A stretch of 64,000 nucleotides of DNA from Dicaeum eximium (lineage: Eukaryota > Chordata > Aves > Passeriformes > Dicaeidae), in NCBI GenBank assembly GCA_013396995.1, contig VWZP01003807.1, positions 186,001 through 250,000 of the forward strand. Direction: 5' to 3'. Position numbers and translations under genes: made by a program. Under the pieces are notes generated by a model that searched no databases, had not been told where the DNA came from, and worked only from the letters and a program-made list of their open reading frames with translations. Shown here piece after piece: positions 1 through 13,685 of the stretch; position 1 is the stretch's first letter; every line of letters starts with the position of its first letter.

Positions 1-1494
1 AAATTGATTTCTCACATATTTACATGTGTCTCTTTAGATATATATATTTATATGTATATATGTTGTTGTCTATATCTACACATACACAAACATCTATCAG
101 AGAAATATTATGTTAATGTCACTGAAATGTATGGTAATGTCAGCCTCAGATAAGCTATAAACTTAAATCTGGAAAGGGCTTTCAAAACTGTTAGCTTGCC
201 AACTGTCTGATGTACTAAGTTATTGTAATTTATTGCTGACCTCGGTTAGCAGGTGTGAAATGCATCAGGGGAGATGTAGTGAATCATCATGATTTTGTTT
301 TCAATTATTGTGTTTGCTGTCTGCAGTTGAAATATGAATGAAACATATTTTATATAGCTTTTTTTTCAATGACAGCCAAAGAAAATACATACAAGGCAAA
401 ACAATTCATGATGCTTCCTTTATATTTTTAAAATTTCTGCAATGAAATAATTCCTTTCAAAGTGTTTAGACACATTGTAGGCCCCGTTTGTATGTACTTT
501 TCCTGTTGTTATGGAAAATAAACAGTAGTAAGAACACTCATTACCTGCCTCATATAACACTCATTTCCCCAAAATCTTGCCAGAGGCTCACATCAGATGT
601 AACATACTATTAGATGTAAGCTTGACAATTGCTCCAAACTACGTAGATTATTGCAGCTTCTTTGGTGTCTCTAAACACAGTAAGATATATTCTTACTCAA
701 ATAACAAGAACTAGAAGAATTCCCTACTACAAGGTAAAAAGACAACATTGTAGCTTTGCTATTAGATGATGAGTCTAGAAAAAGTGGATTCTGGTTTTGA
801 GCCACAACCGTCAGGTTATGCAGAATTCTGTGATATCTCCTTACCAGTAACCTCTTCCCTTCCCCTAAATCTCATGAGACTTACTCAGAAACACAGGTAT
901 GGAAAATGAAGCTAAACCCTTAATTTCAACTATTTTCCACAGTTCAGCTGCTGACTGTCTCACTCCTTTCAGGCTCAGGAGAAAAGCAGCTGCACAAAGC
1001 AGACAGCCACCTATCCCTTCTTTCAGCACCTACACCTGGGTACTACTAGTGCTGCACATAATACTAAATTCAAGTAAGAGTCACAGAATATTTTCAAGAG
1101 TCTGGAGAGTTTTAAACATGTAGATGATTCCCTGCAGCTGCTCAAATGTGCTAATACTCTATAATACAATATAATACAATAAAGAACACAATTTGAAAAA
1201 AGCTACTTGTTGAAGTTATTTTTTTAAAGAAAGATGTAAGAATTTGATGTTGCACTAGCTCACCTTGCACAGATGACATATTTGGTAATTTTCTCTTAAA
1301 TTAGGCTAATTTAGTATTTTTAAATTTATGCACCAAACTTACTTATTGTATGAATTTTTAGATTATACTCTTTAAAAAATTTGTTGCTGTTTCTCCAAAA
1401 TAGAAATGCATTCTATATTTTTGCTTTGATCTGTGTGCAGATGTAGAGGGGTTTGGATATCAAAACCACAAACACAATGCACATATACATCTAC

Positions 1495-1516
1495 ATATAT
1501 ATATATATATATATAT
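1495..1516. repeat. (AT)11 microsatellite
   Basis: Eleven uninterrupted AT dinucleotides, preceded by an imperfect acatatacatctacat stretch. It is a typical slippage-prone dinucleotide repeat with no evident function. Confidence 0.95.
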
Positions 1517-1872
1517 GCATAATTATTTCATATAAGATTAAAGATCATCTTTGAATAGCTAGTTAAAGACTTACAGGAATGATGGACTTGATCTGAAATT
1601 TTACATACTTAAAAGAAAAAATGAAGAGTCACATACACCTTGAGTGATTTCCCTTAAGCAGTTTTAAGTTGAAATACAAAGTACTCTGACGTAAACTGGG
1701 GGGGAAAATACACAAAAAATACAAGCCAAAAGCTTGAGTTTACAATTAAGGCTACATTGGCTTATGAGACAGTTATCTCAAAGTACTCCATAAAATGAGA
1801 TTACCCACATAAAACCTGTTTTTAGGGCATAAATTTAATAAATTTTATGTAAATTACTTTCTTATATTATAA

Positions 1873-1901
1873 TTTAAAAAAAAAAAAATATATATATATA
1901 T
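1873..1901. repeat. Poly(A) run followed by (TA)n
   Basis: A run of about thirteen A residues passes directly into a short TA dinucleotide array. This is simple-sequence DNA. It could be the decayed tail of a retroelement, but no element body is recognisable on either side. Confidence 0.85.
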
Positions 1902-4900
1902 CACACTTTAGAAGAGTTGAACATATTGACTTTGGGAAGAAAAAGGTTTAATTTGTAGAGTTATTGTTGACTGCTAAAATCTCAATATTTGGAACATTAT
2001 ATCCTTTCAACTTAGTGCAGTCAGATAAGTACCAATACTTTAGCTGGTATTTCAAGGCAAAATTCTAGCTTTTACATTTCAATACATATGCAATCAAAAT
2101 TAATTTCATTCTATTCTTAACTCCAAAACCACCTTCTTCAAAAGGTTTAAAAAGAAGTAACCTGCTTCTGTAGAAGGGGTATGGCATAGTAACCCTATAT
2201 CTGCTGTATGTAGGGACTTGTTAACTAATTTGCTTGCTTTCTTGTTTTCATTCTCTTTCCTACTTTTTTTTTTCTTTTTTAAAATCATTTTATGTATAAT
2301 TCTTTGAATTCAAACTCATAAAAAAAACTGTTGATGCCATTCAGCTTCAGAGGAACAATTTTTGACTCATAATATTTCAAAAAACACATTTCGGGAAATT
2401 TTGCCATATTAAATCTTAATAATATAGAGGTCTGGCACAGTCATTATTGAGTTGTCATCATAGTCTACAGGATATAAATCTCAAAAATGCCTCCTGTATA
2501 AAGAGAATTCTTTATTAAAACCACCTTTCTTTAAAATTATATTACATCAATATGCGATATTTGTGTGAGCAGAAGTTCCTTTTATATCACCATGGTTGGT
2601 CTAACTCCCTGCTTGTGTTGCATCAGTAGTAGAGCTATTAGAAAATGTGGAAAGCAGCTTGAACAGGTGACCTTTTAAAGAAAAGCTTGTTAAACCACTG
2701 ATCTCAGTAAGAGCTTCACTAAAGTGAAAGGAGTATTGAGTATTTTTGTTTTTTAAACTTGAGAATTGAAAGAACCTAGGGTGATTTAGTTTACTTATAT
2801 TTGATAGCTCCTTATTTTATATTCCAAGTCTGATTCTGTATGTATTCCAAGCAGATAATGTTACGAAGCACTAGCAAATTGTTGCTTCCATATCTGGTCA
2901 TAATCTGACTGACACTGTTTCAGCAAAAATTCTCTATAATGTATAAAGTTGTGTTGCACATTGTTAGACAGAGGCACCAGTTTTATCCACTGTCTGCTTA
3001 AAAGTCACAGATATATGGAATATTCCTGTGAGCAAATATAGTTGAAATTAGCCAGCAGTAACCAATACATATTTCATCTTATGTTGTTAAAAATGTGAAT
3101 ATCAGCAGGTTAAAGATAAGTTGTTATACCAAGTTACCAGCTAATGCTTCCACTGATGTGTATCACGAATACAGACTACACTAATATTCCACATTTAACA
3201 GGCATCTGGATTCAAATAGTCTCTATCTTATGTGCCAAGTCCCTCTAGGCTGTAAGTTGAACACAGCTTGTTTTACAGTTTGCCTAGATTTCACAGATTG
3301 CCTGGTAGATTCTTGAGAATCTACTCAAGAATTTTGAATGCATGAGAAAATGTACGAGGAATTTTTTATCCTGTCTTTCCTCAGCTCAAGGAAGTCACCA
3401 TCTGCTTCAGTCATGCAAGAGAAGAGTTCAGCTAATAGAAGCTGACATGTGAATTCCAGAGCTGTTGTGCCAACACTTCCAAAGCCATGGCTATGTCAGT
3501 AATTGGCCAGCTAGAAACAATCATTAGGTGTGATGATTCTAATCAGCAACAACTTCATGGTTATTGTTTTTTCCCCCTTTTAAGTACCAGAAGATGCAAG
3601 GAACCACACTTTCAGAACAAATACAATTTAAAAATGCACTTAATTTTAAAAAAAGTTGTCCATCACTACTGTTAAAAATGGAATACAACCTGAGGATAGA
3701 TTGTATATCTCCTAATATTGAAATACAGATTTTTCTTTAAACACTTGATATCCTGAAACAGTGTGAGAAATTTCCTCAAGTTGTACATAGTTCATGGCTG
3801 CTTTACACTTCTTAATCTAACAAGCAAAGTGGAGTCATCTTTTCCAATTCCCAAGAACGCATTTTGCACAGGAATAAGTTCTGTGCCTGTTTTCTTTGCT
3901 GTGTCTATCTATGACCATTTGTGCTGTGAATAAAAGTGCAGAGAAGATCTTGTTGCTAAGCTGCCAGAAATTGCATCACAGTTAGATAAAAGACCTGGTT
4001 ATAAAAAACGGGCTAGTGGTGGGAGAAAAGTAAACATTTTCACAGGTGACTTGGCCAGAGATTTAGTTCATCAAAGACCCTTTTTTTTTCTTTGAAAGAA
4101 ACAGGAGGAAAAAAAAAAGAGAGGCTTTTAAAATATTATTTGGAAAAGATCAGAGAGAGCAAGCAGTAAAATTGTCTAGAAACATATGAAGTAATTATGT
4201 CAGAATGGACATTAAATAAAAGCAGATAGAAGTAAAAATAGCCATAATTGTAATCAACAATAGAAGACCTATGCTAAAAATGAAAGTAATTTCCTGCATT
4301 GGGGCTCTAAGAACCCTTTTTGAAGAGCCAATGAGGCTCCTCTTGTTACTTGTTACTTTGTTTTAAGCTCACATTAAACCAGAATCTTTGTAAAGACTAC
4401 CAATGAGAGAATTCTTTTTTTTTTTTTAATTTATGATTTTTTTTTAAATGGTAATTATAGTTGAAGCTTATAAAATAAACTATAACTTCAGTTAAAGACC
4501 TGTCTTTACTCTGAAGAACCCTTTTGATCATTCATATCTTTCTTTCAGTTTAATTGCCAGAATTAATGTTTAGACAGGTGGGAAACCACCTGAACATGGC
4601 TTTTTAATATAACTTTCTAGAGAAATAAATTTTCTGAGATAATGTTGGTCATCCTTCTTCCACTCCTTCCTTTAGCTAAAGCTGTTGAGTGAAATGGTAC
4701 TGAGTTAAACCTAATTATTTTTAAAAAAAGAACTTATACAATTTTTCTTTAAGCCATAAAAATAATTTATTTTTTAATTCAATTTCATAAAAATGCACAG
4801 ATTTCATTTGTGAGCTTTTTAGATGGATAATTATTTTCATTCTGGTTTTTAAATGAAGAATTTAGAGTAGAAATATTGAGAATTATGAATATTGAAATCC

Positions 4901-6525
4901 CAATTATATAGTTAGTTATTGGAAACACTGAGATATTAATCTTTAGATTATTTCATATATTAACAGGTACAAAGAACTTTTTCTTGTTACTGTCCATCCT
5001 AATATGTGTTTGAAGTTGATCAGATGAGTTCCTATTACTCTTGACTCATTATAGAGTATTAAGGACTCAGCAGCATATGCTCACAGATTTATTGCAATGC
5101 TTCATTTGCAATAAAAAACCCAGAAATATTATTAAAGTGGTTTTTTTGTTTCTTTTGCAATGTGAAAAAACAAGAATAACTTTTAAGCCCATGAACTTCC
5201 CATGTCTTTAAAACTATACAGTAGATCCAGTGAGAGGTAAGAATGAGTCTTTTCTTATTCTTTCCCACTATTTGATGTTAAAACCCATCCTAAATTACCA
5301 GTTTCAGTTTTTCCTTAGATACATGCAAATAGTTTAGATACCACCTTATATTTTGTCCTTTTCTTGTATTCTTGTAACATAAATAAAAAGTCTCGTGCAG
5401 ATTTTGCAAATGATTTTCCTCTGCTTATTAGTCCTGCTGTAAATGGTGCAGAATTCAGGAGAACTAGTAGCACCTTCCTCAAATCTCCAAAGCTTTCCCA
5501 AGTACTTCTTACAAAATTTAAAGTATTGTGAAGAGTTCTACATTTTTAGGCACAAGGAGTGGAATAATTTGTCTAGTTAAAAATATTTTGTGTTCTTGCT
5601 TCATATTTGCTGCTTAAACATGGAACTTGAGTTGAGGAAAAGGCACAATTATATCAAAGATTTGCAAATACAAGCTATATTTTTTTTCTTTTTTCTTTTT
5701 TTAATTTTTTAAATAGTTTCTTTAACATACAGAAATCACAGAATGTGAACAATGAAAAGCAGATGAATAATTGCTAATTTTAAATTTAATAGATATATTA
5801 AGATTTTTACATTTTTGCTAAAAGGCATTCTCAGTGGAGGTTCCTTGGAGCCAGTTTTCACTCTGAAGCTGATGTTCTCTTGAAAAGAAATATTGTTTGC
5901 ACCAGACATAACTCTTGATCTACCTGTCAGGTTTTCAAATATAGTGAGGCTGAATCCTGGTTTATGCACATATAGATAATTCTGTTAACTTTGCAGATCT
6001 TTTTGGGGAGCTAACAAAAATATAATATGAATGCAGTATAGCATAAGCCAAGGTAATCAGCACAAGCAAATATTCTGTCTCTGCCAAAATTTTTGAAGGC
6101 AAAGCTATTACCATAAGAGATATTACCATCAACTTTATTAATAATTTCAAGTAATAAGGTTCAAGAATTTATATTTAGATTAAATCTATGGATTTAATTT
6201 ATAAAAGTACCTCTTTGCCTTATATTCCTTTTAATTTAGAGTGCTTTTGGTATTAGAGACCTTGGAAAGGGTTTCACAAAGTATTTCAAGGAGGTACATG
6301 GAATGTTTGTGAATGTAAAATTCCCCTGGTCTTTGTTGCCAGTCTTCACAAGTTTCAGTGGCCAGTGTAGTAGGAATGAATGCTATGTTTCTTGTGATTT
6401 ATGGGCTAGTAAATACAGACGGAGTTGAAGGTGCATATAGTTTTTCAACTTTCAGATCCAATTCAGGCAGATAGCAGAAGAGAAGACAATTCTGTATAAT
6501 TGTAAAGTTAAAAAATATGTAGCTG

Positions 6526-6638
6526 AACAAAACAAAACAAAATTAAAAAAAAACCCAACCAACCAAACAAACAAAAAAAAAACCAAACAAAAACAACCAA
6601 AAAACCTCACAAAACCCAAAACTAAACAAAACAAAAAG
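6526..6638. repeat. A/C-only low-complexity tract (CAAA/CCAA-like)
   Basis: About 110 bp made almost entirely of A and C on the plus strand, with variable units such as AAAAC, AACC and AAAC. The minus-strand open frame across it (6452-6634) reads as a Phe/Leu/Val/Cys-rich chain only because of this composition and is not a gene. Confidence 0.9.
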
Positions 6639-9600
6639 TAGAGTGTTTTACCCTTAGAATTGATTCCAATAGGTAAGAACTCAACCTCACTAACAAAAAC
6701 TTTAGCGTATGTAAAACAGATTTTGGAGTCTGATCAGGTTGTTTTTTTTTTTTTTTGCCTTTATGAATACAAATGAAAGCTTAGTCATTATTTTGAAAAT
6801 TTAATTTAAACTATCCCAAAATTCAGCATTGCACATAAATTCATCTGTGAATGTCTTTTGGGAAGTACCACTTCAAAAGACTTACTCAACTAGTAAATAA
6901 GATTTTTGGTCTCAGTCTGTTCACCAAGTTATTTAATTTGTCTCAGTTATACATAATCACCTACACAGCATGCAAAGTCCTCTTTTCAATATCCCAAACT
7001 GGCAGCAGTCTGAATGATTTCAATAATTTAAAAGATCTTTCTTTGAAGTTTAAAATTCATCTTTGTTTTTGTAATTGTACCTCGTTAAATCTGGATGGCT
7101 TTCCTGGTCTTTTTTCTATACACATTTTGAATCATCACAACTCTTAGGCTTATACTTGGCATTTACCTACTGCTCACAAGAGAAACTTCATTACCCTTCT
7201 CCCAGTACTTCAGTGGAAGGCTAGAAAAATTCTTCATCAGGATTGAGAGTAGATTGAGAGTAGAATCAAATGTAATGGGAAAGGATGACCATCATTTCAT
7301 ATTTATAGGGTTTTAGAGACTAGAAAAGTTCCCCTGTTCTCTTCTGCATAGCTACTGGACTCAATCCCCTGTCAGCAGAACTGTTATGTAAAACAGCCTA
7401 TCATCAGTTGACTCCTTTCTATTAGCTGCCAAGCTGTAGCTGCAGAAAAAAATCTACAAACATTAGTGTTTTTTGAAGGTCTATTAATATTTGAACAACA
7501 TCTGAATTAGCATCCTTAAGGATCAGCCACAGGTGACAATGGTGTGGAAAGCCAAATCTCCTCAATTTCAGTGGTAACTCATATCTCCACCCAAAAATTT
7601 CAACAGCATCCTTAAGATACTGAGCTGCCACAGAGAGATTTCCAAATGGTCCCATAAAGAAAAAGATTTTCTGTTTCTCTCTATTTATGCTTATGTAGAT
7701 TTTCCACATCAGGTCCTCCAAGAAATGGTTGGAAAATTTCAGCTCAAGAACATCACTCCTTATATCACTGCTAATATGTTGAGATGGGTTGTTACCCTTA
7801 TCCCCTAAAAAAATATGCTTTAGAGATCTGACAACAAAGGGCTGCATAGTACAAGTAACTTCAGTTCTGCCAGTTAAAAAGCATTCAGACTTCCATCAAC
7901 CCCATTCTTTTTTATGGCTCTCAGCATTCTGACTACGAAGTTAAACAGGATTCTTTCAAAGTCCTGGGCATTTTGCCACCACTTTGGGCCATGGGGCCAA
8001 TAAAAATCATTAGCAATACATAAATTTTATCCAGTGGGCTTTCCTGAACATGTGCAAATGTTCATAAGGTTAGAGAACAGAAATCCATATGTTGTATCTT
8101 ACATGCTTGGAATGCATTGAGTTTAACTAGTTTAGAATAAGTTCATATGAATACCCTGATATTTTATATCAAATTAGGACACATGTGGTTCAAGTACTAC
8201 AATAAGAGTCCTGATTAAATAAACAGATTGCTATTGCATTCCAAGAGATAAAATCAATCACTGCAAAAAGCACTTTTTTTCATCTATACTGTATTATATT
8301 AACACTAAGCTATAACATTTGTGAAATATCTACATTTTCTTAGGTGGAAATTTGCCCTTTTAAAAGAGAGATTTTCCATCTAACATTTCCTGTGGTAAAG
8401 CAACACACTTGAATTATTAGGGGGAGGGGGAAGGCAGGGCAGGCGCTGTGAAATGTACTATTCAATAAAACATTTTCATGAGATATTGTGGAATATTTTG
8501 GACCAATTTTAACTCATCTCTAAGTAGCTTTCTTAATATGACTTCCTGACTTATTCAGTAAGAAGCACATACTATTGTTTAGCTGTAAGTTTGGTACACA
8601 TGGAAAAAAAGACCCTATTTCTGGCTTGTTCTTGAGCTATTTTCAATAAGCAAGACAGCTAATATTTTGGGAATTTGGTTTGTTTTGGATTTTTTTTCAA
8701 ATGTATTTTTTTTTTCCCTAGGCTAGTGTCAGGTAGTAGCATAATTTTAATGTGAAAGCAAAAACAGCAGAATAAGACTGAAAACTTTTAATGACATCAA
8801 TACTTTACCAGCACTCAAACTTTTAACATGTAAATATATTGGGTCTGATAAATATGACACTTAACACAATCCTGCACGTGTTGCTCTGTAATGATATAAT
8901 TTTACAGAAAAATGTGCCATAACAGAGCATTTTGACATCCTACAACACATTTTGGGAGTACACTCAAAAAGAATTTCATAGGGCTTTTTTTTGAGTCAAG
9001 TGGAATTGGAGCTGAGGTGTTCTATAATTACATTTTATTGTGGCTCTGGCTATACACCTATACACCCACACCAGAATTATTCCTTTCTTAAGGCTATTCA
9101 ATTTTGAAAAGTGAGGATATTATTGTGCATGGAAGCATTGAGGCAGAGGTCTTCTGAAACAGAAATGAAGACCACTAAAATTATTTTGCCTAAGAGTTTT
9201 AATTACTGGGATGATGCTAAAATGATTATGTGTGTAAACATATTTTAGAATCAAAGTTCATTAAGATAAAACCCCAAAACAACTAAAAGAAGCCCCAAAA
9301 TAAATCAATACCCCCCCATCAGAAGCAATAGTTGAAACCATTGTTGCTGAGATGTCAAAACATCAGCAAGAGTATGAAAAGATTAATAAAAGAGAATTGC
9401 TACTTTAAGACATTTAAATTAGCCTGAGGAAGTTCTTAATTTTTTATATGTTGTTATCTCAAGTTTTTGACGTCAGAAAAATTTTGGATCCTTAGACTGA
9501 TTCCAAGTGACTGTAGAGGAAATGTACTGCATTTATGTTCCTCTCATGTTGAGTCACCATGATCTAAATTTTCTGAGCTGTGCACTGGTTGTGAGAACAA

Positions 9601-9820
9601 AGTGTCCTTACAAAATGTGAGCATTTTTCTTGCATGGCGTTACAATATTTAATCTGGGTAAGTTGTCAAAATAATTTGTCTATATATCCTGTTTCTTTTA
9701 GTTGTTACTAACACCTTTCTTAATTTATTGAGTAATTTTCATCTGTGTAAGGGTGATTAACTAAATAGAACATATAGTTTAATTTTATTAACCTGTACAG
9801 TATGCTAAACACTTTCATAA

Positions 9821-9862
9821 GAAAAAAAAAAAGAAAATAAGAAAAAAAAAATAAAATAAAAA
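9821..9862. repeat. A-rich simple repeat
   Basis: Two long A runs broken by single G and T bases, with GAAAA and TAAAA units. Low-complexity sequence with no attached transposon body that I can recognise. Confidence 0.85.
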
Positions 9863-10409
9863 GCACATGTGAAACAACTGGACCATTGACTGGATCATAT
9901 TAGAAATACAGTTCTGATAAAATATATTAGTACATTTTTATTGATTTTTATAAAAATAAATATTTAACCCGCTTTTATTTTCAGATAATTCTGTATCTAA
10001 GATGAGTAGAAATATTGCCAACTAACCATGTAAGGATAAGAAGCATGGAACATAGTTATAAACAAATTTGAATTACCATAACTGGGGAAAGTGACACATT
10101 GCAGAGGGAAATTTAAAATTTCAACATATTAATGTATTTATATCTTGCTAAGCTTGGAAAGTTTAGGGGTTTTTCTTTATTTGATATGGTTTTTACTTAA
10201 AAAAGCATTCAAACTCATTGTTTTCAGAAACTTTTCATTTCAAATTTTTTACCTGATTGCTCAGTTCATACCCATTGTTTAAGACTAAGATAATAGTCAT
10301 TCAAGGTTAATTCAAACCAAATTAGATGACCTGAGTTGAGTTTCTAAGGAACAATGCAAAAAATCATTGATTCATTTGAAATAGCAATGGGTTTATCAAG
10401 TAAATATTA

Positions 10410-10499
10410 TACATACATACATCTACATCTATCCATCCATCTATCTATCTATCTATCCATCTATCTATCTATCCATCTATCTATCTATCATCTATCTAT
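10410..10499. repeat. Compound tetranucleotide array (CATA/CATC/TCTA)
   Basis: An array of about 90 bp starts with acatacatac, passes into atccatccat and then into several blocks of TCTA (TAGA/GATA on the other strand). The blocks are interrupted at regular points by TCCA. The interruptions suggest an old array stabilised by point changes. It should be length-polymorphic in populations. Confidence 0.95.
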
Positions 10500-13400
10500 T
10501 TTAATAACATTTAAAATAATATTTTAAAAATATGTCTACCACTTCATGACATGGGAGTTTCCAAAAGAAAGATAAATTTTTATTAGATGTCTATATAGCA
10601 TCACTGAGAATCTCTATCATTCATTTACAGAAGAATATATGGAACATTTTTCAAGACAAACAGGACAGAAGGTGCAAATGTTTGGTATCATACACATACA
10701 CAAACATACACACACTTGTAATATTTTTTAAATTCTTTCTCTTCTTTCTCCCACTTTCCTCCGTCCAGTAATTAAATATACCAGAGTTTCACACTGACTG
10801 ATGATGTGTTTGGAGTAACCATTACATGCCTTGCAGCAGCTCTTGCTCACACTGCAGCCTGACTCATTTATGAGGTCACTTATGTAAGTCTTCAGTAAAA
10901 AATAGTATGTGTAGTGAGTTAAAACGTACTGTCAAGCACAAGAATGGAGTAGAGGATGTTCTGAATTGTCACTTACCATCCCTTACATGTAATATCCTCT
11001 ATTACATTAGCAGAGTAATTCAATTGCTGTGGATGTTGGTACCCGCAACCACATAAACTGCAGACCAATGCGAATTTTTGCTTCTGCTCCAGATTTTGAA
11101 AATAATAAAACAAAGTGGCTGAGATGCACAAGCACATTTTGCAAATTAAAGCATGAGCAGATGAGTGTTGCAAATAGAGGGTAATGCTAAGACCTGAAAT
11201 CACCTGATAAAAGGAAGTCAGCCCTAGGCTAACTCTCGGCACCAGGTATGCACCAGCTCACGGCTCCTGTCACAAAGATCCCTCACAGGATTCCCTGCTG
11301 TGTCAGAGAATCTGATTGTGTCTGTCACGTGCATCACTGAAATAATTTCATTACACTCCACTGCATTAAGTAATAGGAGAGTATCATTAGTTACCGATCA
11401 TCCACAACTCTTCAACATATATTTTTTCTTACAATAAAATGCACCTGGTTTTGGAATTTTTTCAAACTTCACCTTTCATTAATAGTGATATCACGATAGG
11501 ATAATATTGAGATGCCACAAATAAATATAACCTTGGATGTATTGGTCTTACCTAACCAAATATTTAACAGTAACTAATTAACTTTCAGCTATTCATATGA
11601 AAGTTAGCTCAATATAGTTCTCGCCTTTTTTTTTTTGTTGTTGTTGTAATGAATTCTCTACAAAAGTTAAACACAAATTGCTAAGAATTTTATCTTTTTT
11701 AACATTTTTTGGTTAATTTCAGTTCACTAGTTTAAAGTGATAGGTCTGGATTTGGTTTTTTCAACTAGGACAAAATCTAAAAAAAAACAAAATGTTGTAT
11801 TCAAGTACAATAATGGTTATGTCTTTTTCAAGGACTATAATTCATTTTAAAAGTATTAGAATTAATTTTAAATCTGAACTGACGTAAAAATAATCATTGT
11901 ATTTCAATTTATTTCAGTGGTCTTTGTATGCTTTGTATTCCTCTTATTTCTGAAAAAAACTGGTTTTCTGTTAGCTTTTTTTCACTTCTCACAGTTCAGA
12001 TCAGGAGAAGCGTATGAAAAATCAAGATAGAATTTCTGAATTTAATATACAATATATGAATATAATGTTTGCTCTAGGGCGGCTCTAACAATTAAGTTCT
12101 TTACCAGCAGTACCACACAGTCTCTGCTATTCATATTTCTATGCATACCTGGCACAAGTTACTCCCCAACATTTTTTCATTTTCAAGGGGAAACAATGCT
12201 CAACCCCAATCTGTCATTGGCACTGTCATTGTTGAATGCTGCTTTTTTCCCTCTACAGAACTGCTATTTTTGCTAGACTTTAAAAACTTTCTGTCAATGG
12301 AGCCTTCTAATTGAAGTGTTTTGTAAAATCTGGAACATCATTTGAGCTTGAATTTTCGTTAATGAAAACCAAACAGAGTCTAAGGTACCTGCTTGGAAGA
12401 AACATTTGGAAAAAATTAATACAAAGAAGCACTAGTGATTATAAACATCTGTCCTTCAGCACTGCTTTAGGCCCATATGCCATTTTGAAATCACTCTAAC
12501 TAATTTATTTTAAGTGATTAATACAGCAGCATTTAAGAAAAATATCTATGGGATTTACCGTATGGAACATTTATTGCAAAGAGAGTAATAGACCTGCTAC
12601 TGTATGAAGGATAAGTTTATCTACTGCCTTCCTTCACTGGTGCTAAGTTTTTTTGTTTTTTTTTTTTTTGTGTAATTTTATAAGAACAGCTTACTGAAAA
12701 AGCTGTGTTTAAAGTTTATATACAAATATATATCTCTATGTCTTGTGAACACCACAAGAGCATCAAAAGGCACTTCTATGTCCTTTACCTTTCTTCTTTT
12801 TCTTTTTAGTGCTGGAACACAGAGCTGCAGCACTGTTCTGTATAAATAACATAAATTACATAGCCATGATCTTTTGGGAAAATAAACCATTTCTCATCTG
12901 CTGAATAAAATACGTTTTTCATTTTCAAAGCTATGCAGAACTGTTGTATTTTATGCATTAGAGAATGTTTACACAAGTATGCTTTAAAAAAAACCTGGAT
13001 GAACAGACTTTATCGGGTGTCAAAAAGCATCTGTTGATAAATGGCTTTGTATGTGTTCTGAGTTAACATTAATCAAAAAAGGAAAGTATTCCTTCTTAAT
13101 CCAACCTTCTAGAATAACCATACATTTAAGCAGAATATAAATTAACTAGAATACCTTTGTAAGGCAGGTATTCCAGGATTTTATTGCAGAAATAAGACTG
13201 AACAAATAGAATTATAACTACAAAAAATTACTAACATTTAACTTACTCTTAAAAGCTAGTATATTGTTTAAATTTCAGCTATCCTATTTATTGGATTAAT
13301 ATTAATTTTATGTTGTATATGGAATCTTTTCTCTCTGCCAAAGTGAAACAACTGTGCAATACATTAGGAAGTATTGTTCATAAATAATAATAGCAGGGTC

Positions 13401-13685
13401 TTGCTCTGTCTTACAGTTATGTGCAACTCTGCTATGCACCTCTTAAAGGTGGTATTTGTTAAGCAATAGAAGGATTATTTGGCCATAAAACAGAGCAAAG
13501 AGGAAAACATCAAAGCTCTAAAGAATAATGCAACATTAATGACTGGATAATATGTATTTCTGTGTTGATGAATTCATAAATTCTTTAAACATAACATTTT
13601 GAGATGTGTTAAAGTAACGGAAAATGAGGCTGAAAAACGTCTCAAACACTTCAGGAATTCATCTGTGGAAATTCCCTCCTGAAGA
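10500..13685. other. Unique non-coding stretch, with a GC-richer block
   Basis: No gene or identifiable transposon was found. The block at 10780-11420 is less AT-rich than its flanks and is treated below as a possible conserved non-coding element. A T run followed by (GTT)n lies at about 11625-11648 and another T run at about 12650-12670. The rest is AT-rich sequence without structure that I can interpret. Confidence 0.55.
10780..11420. promoter_or_regulatory. Candidate conserved non-coding element (weak)
   Basis: This roughly 640-bp block has a more even base composition than its flanks and few simple repeats. It holds several motifs used by developmental transcription factors, including AACCACA (RUNX-type) at 11047-11053 and CCAAT at 11065-11069. 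Conserved elements in bird gene deserts often look like this. The minus-strand open frame at 10973-11242 (89 codons) lacks splice context and I do not regard it as coding. The call is inference from composition only; a cross-species alignment would decide it. Confidence 0.25.

Larger units (their letters stand above)
1..10409. other. Unique AT-rich non-coding stretch
   Basis: No exon, RNA gene or recognisable transposon was found in this stretch. It is strongly AT-rich, with stop codons frequent in all six frames and open frames mostly of 60-100 codons, as expected by chance. It contains simple repeats, listed separately, at 1495-1516, 1873-1901, 6526-6638 and 9821-9862. It also contains a small hairpin-forming sequence at 3306-3332 and one 141-codon open frame on the minus strand at 7422-7847, discussed under findings. 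I see no splice-site-bounded open frame with protein-like composition. Short or fast-evolving exons of a long non-coding RNA cannot be excluded by eye. Confidence 0.6.

Noticed and set aside
10410..10499. CRISPR-like or satellite array
   Set aside because: The unit is 4 bp with no spacers, a plain microsatellite.
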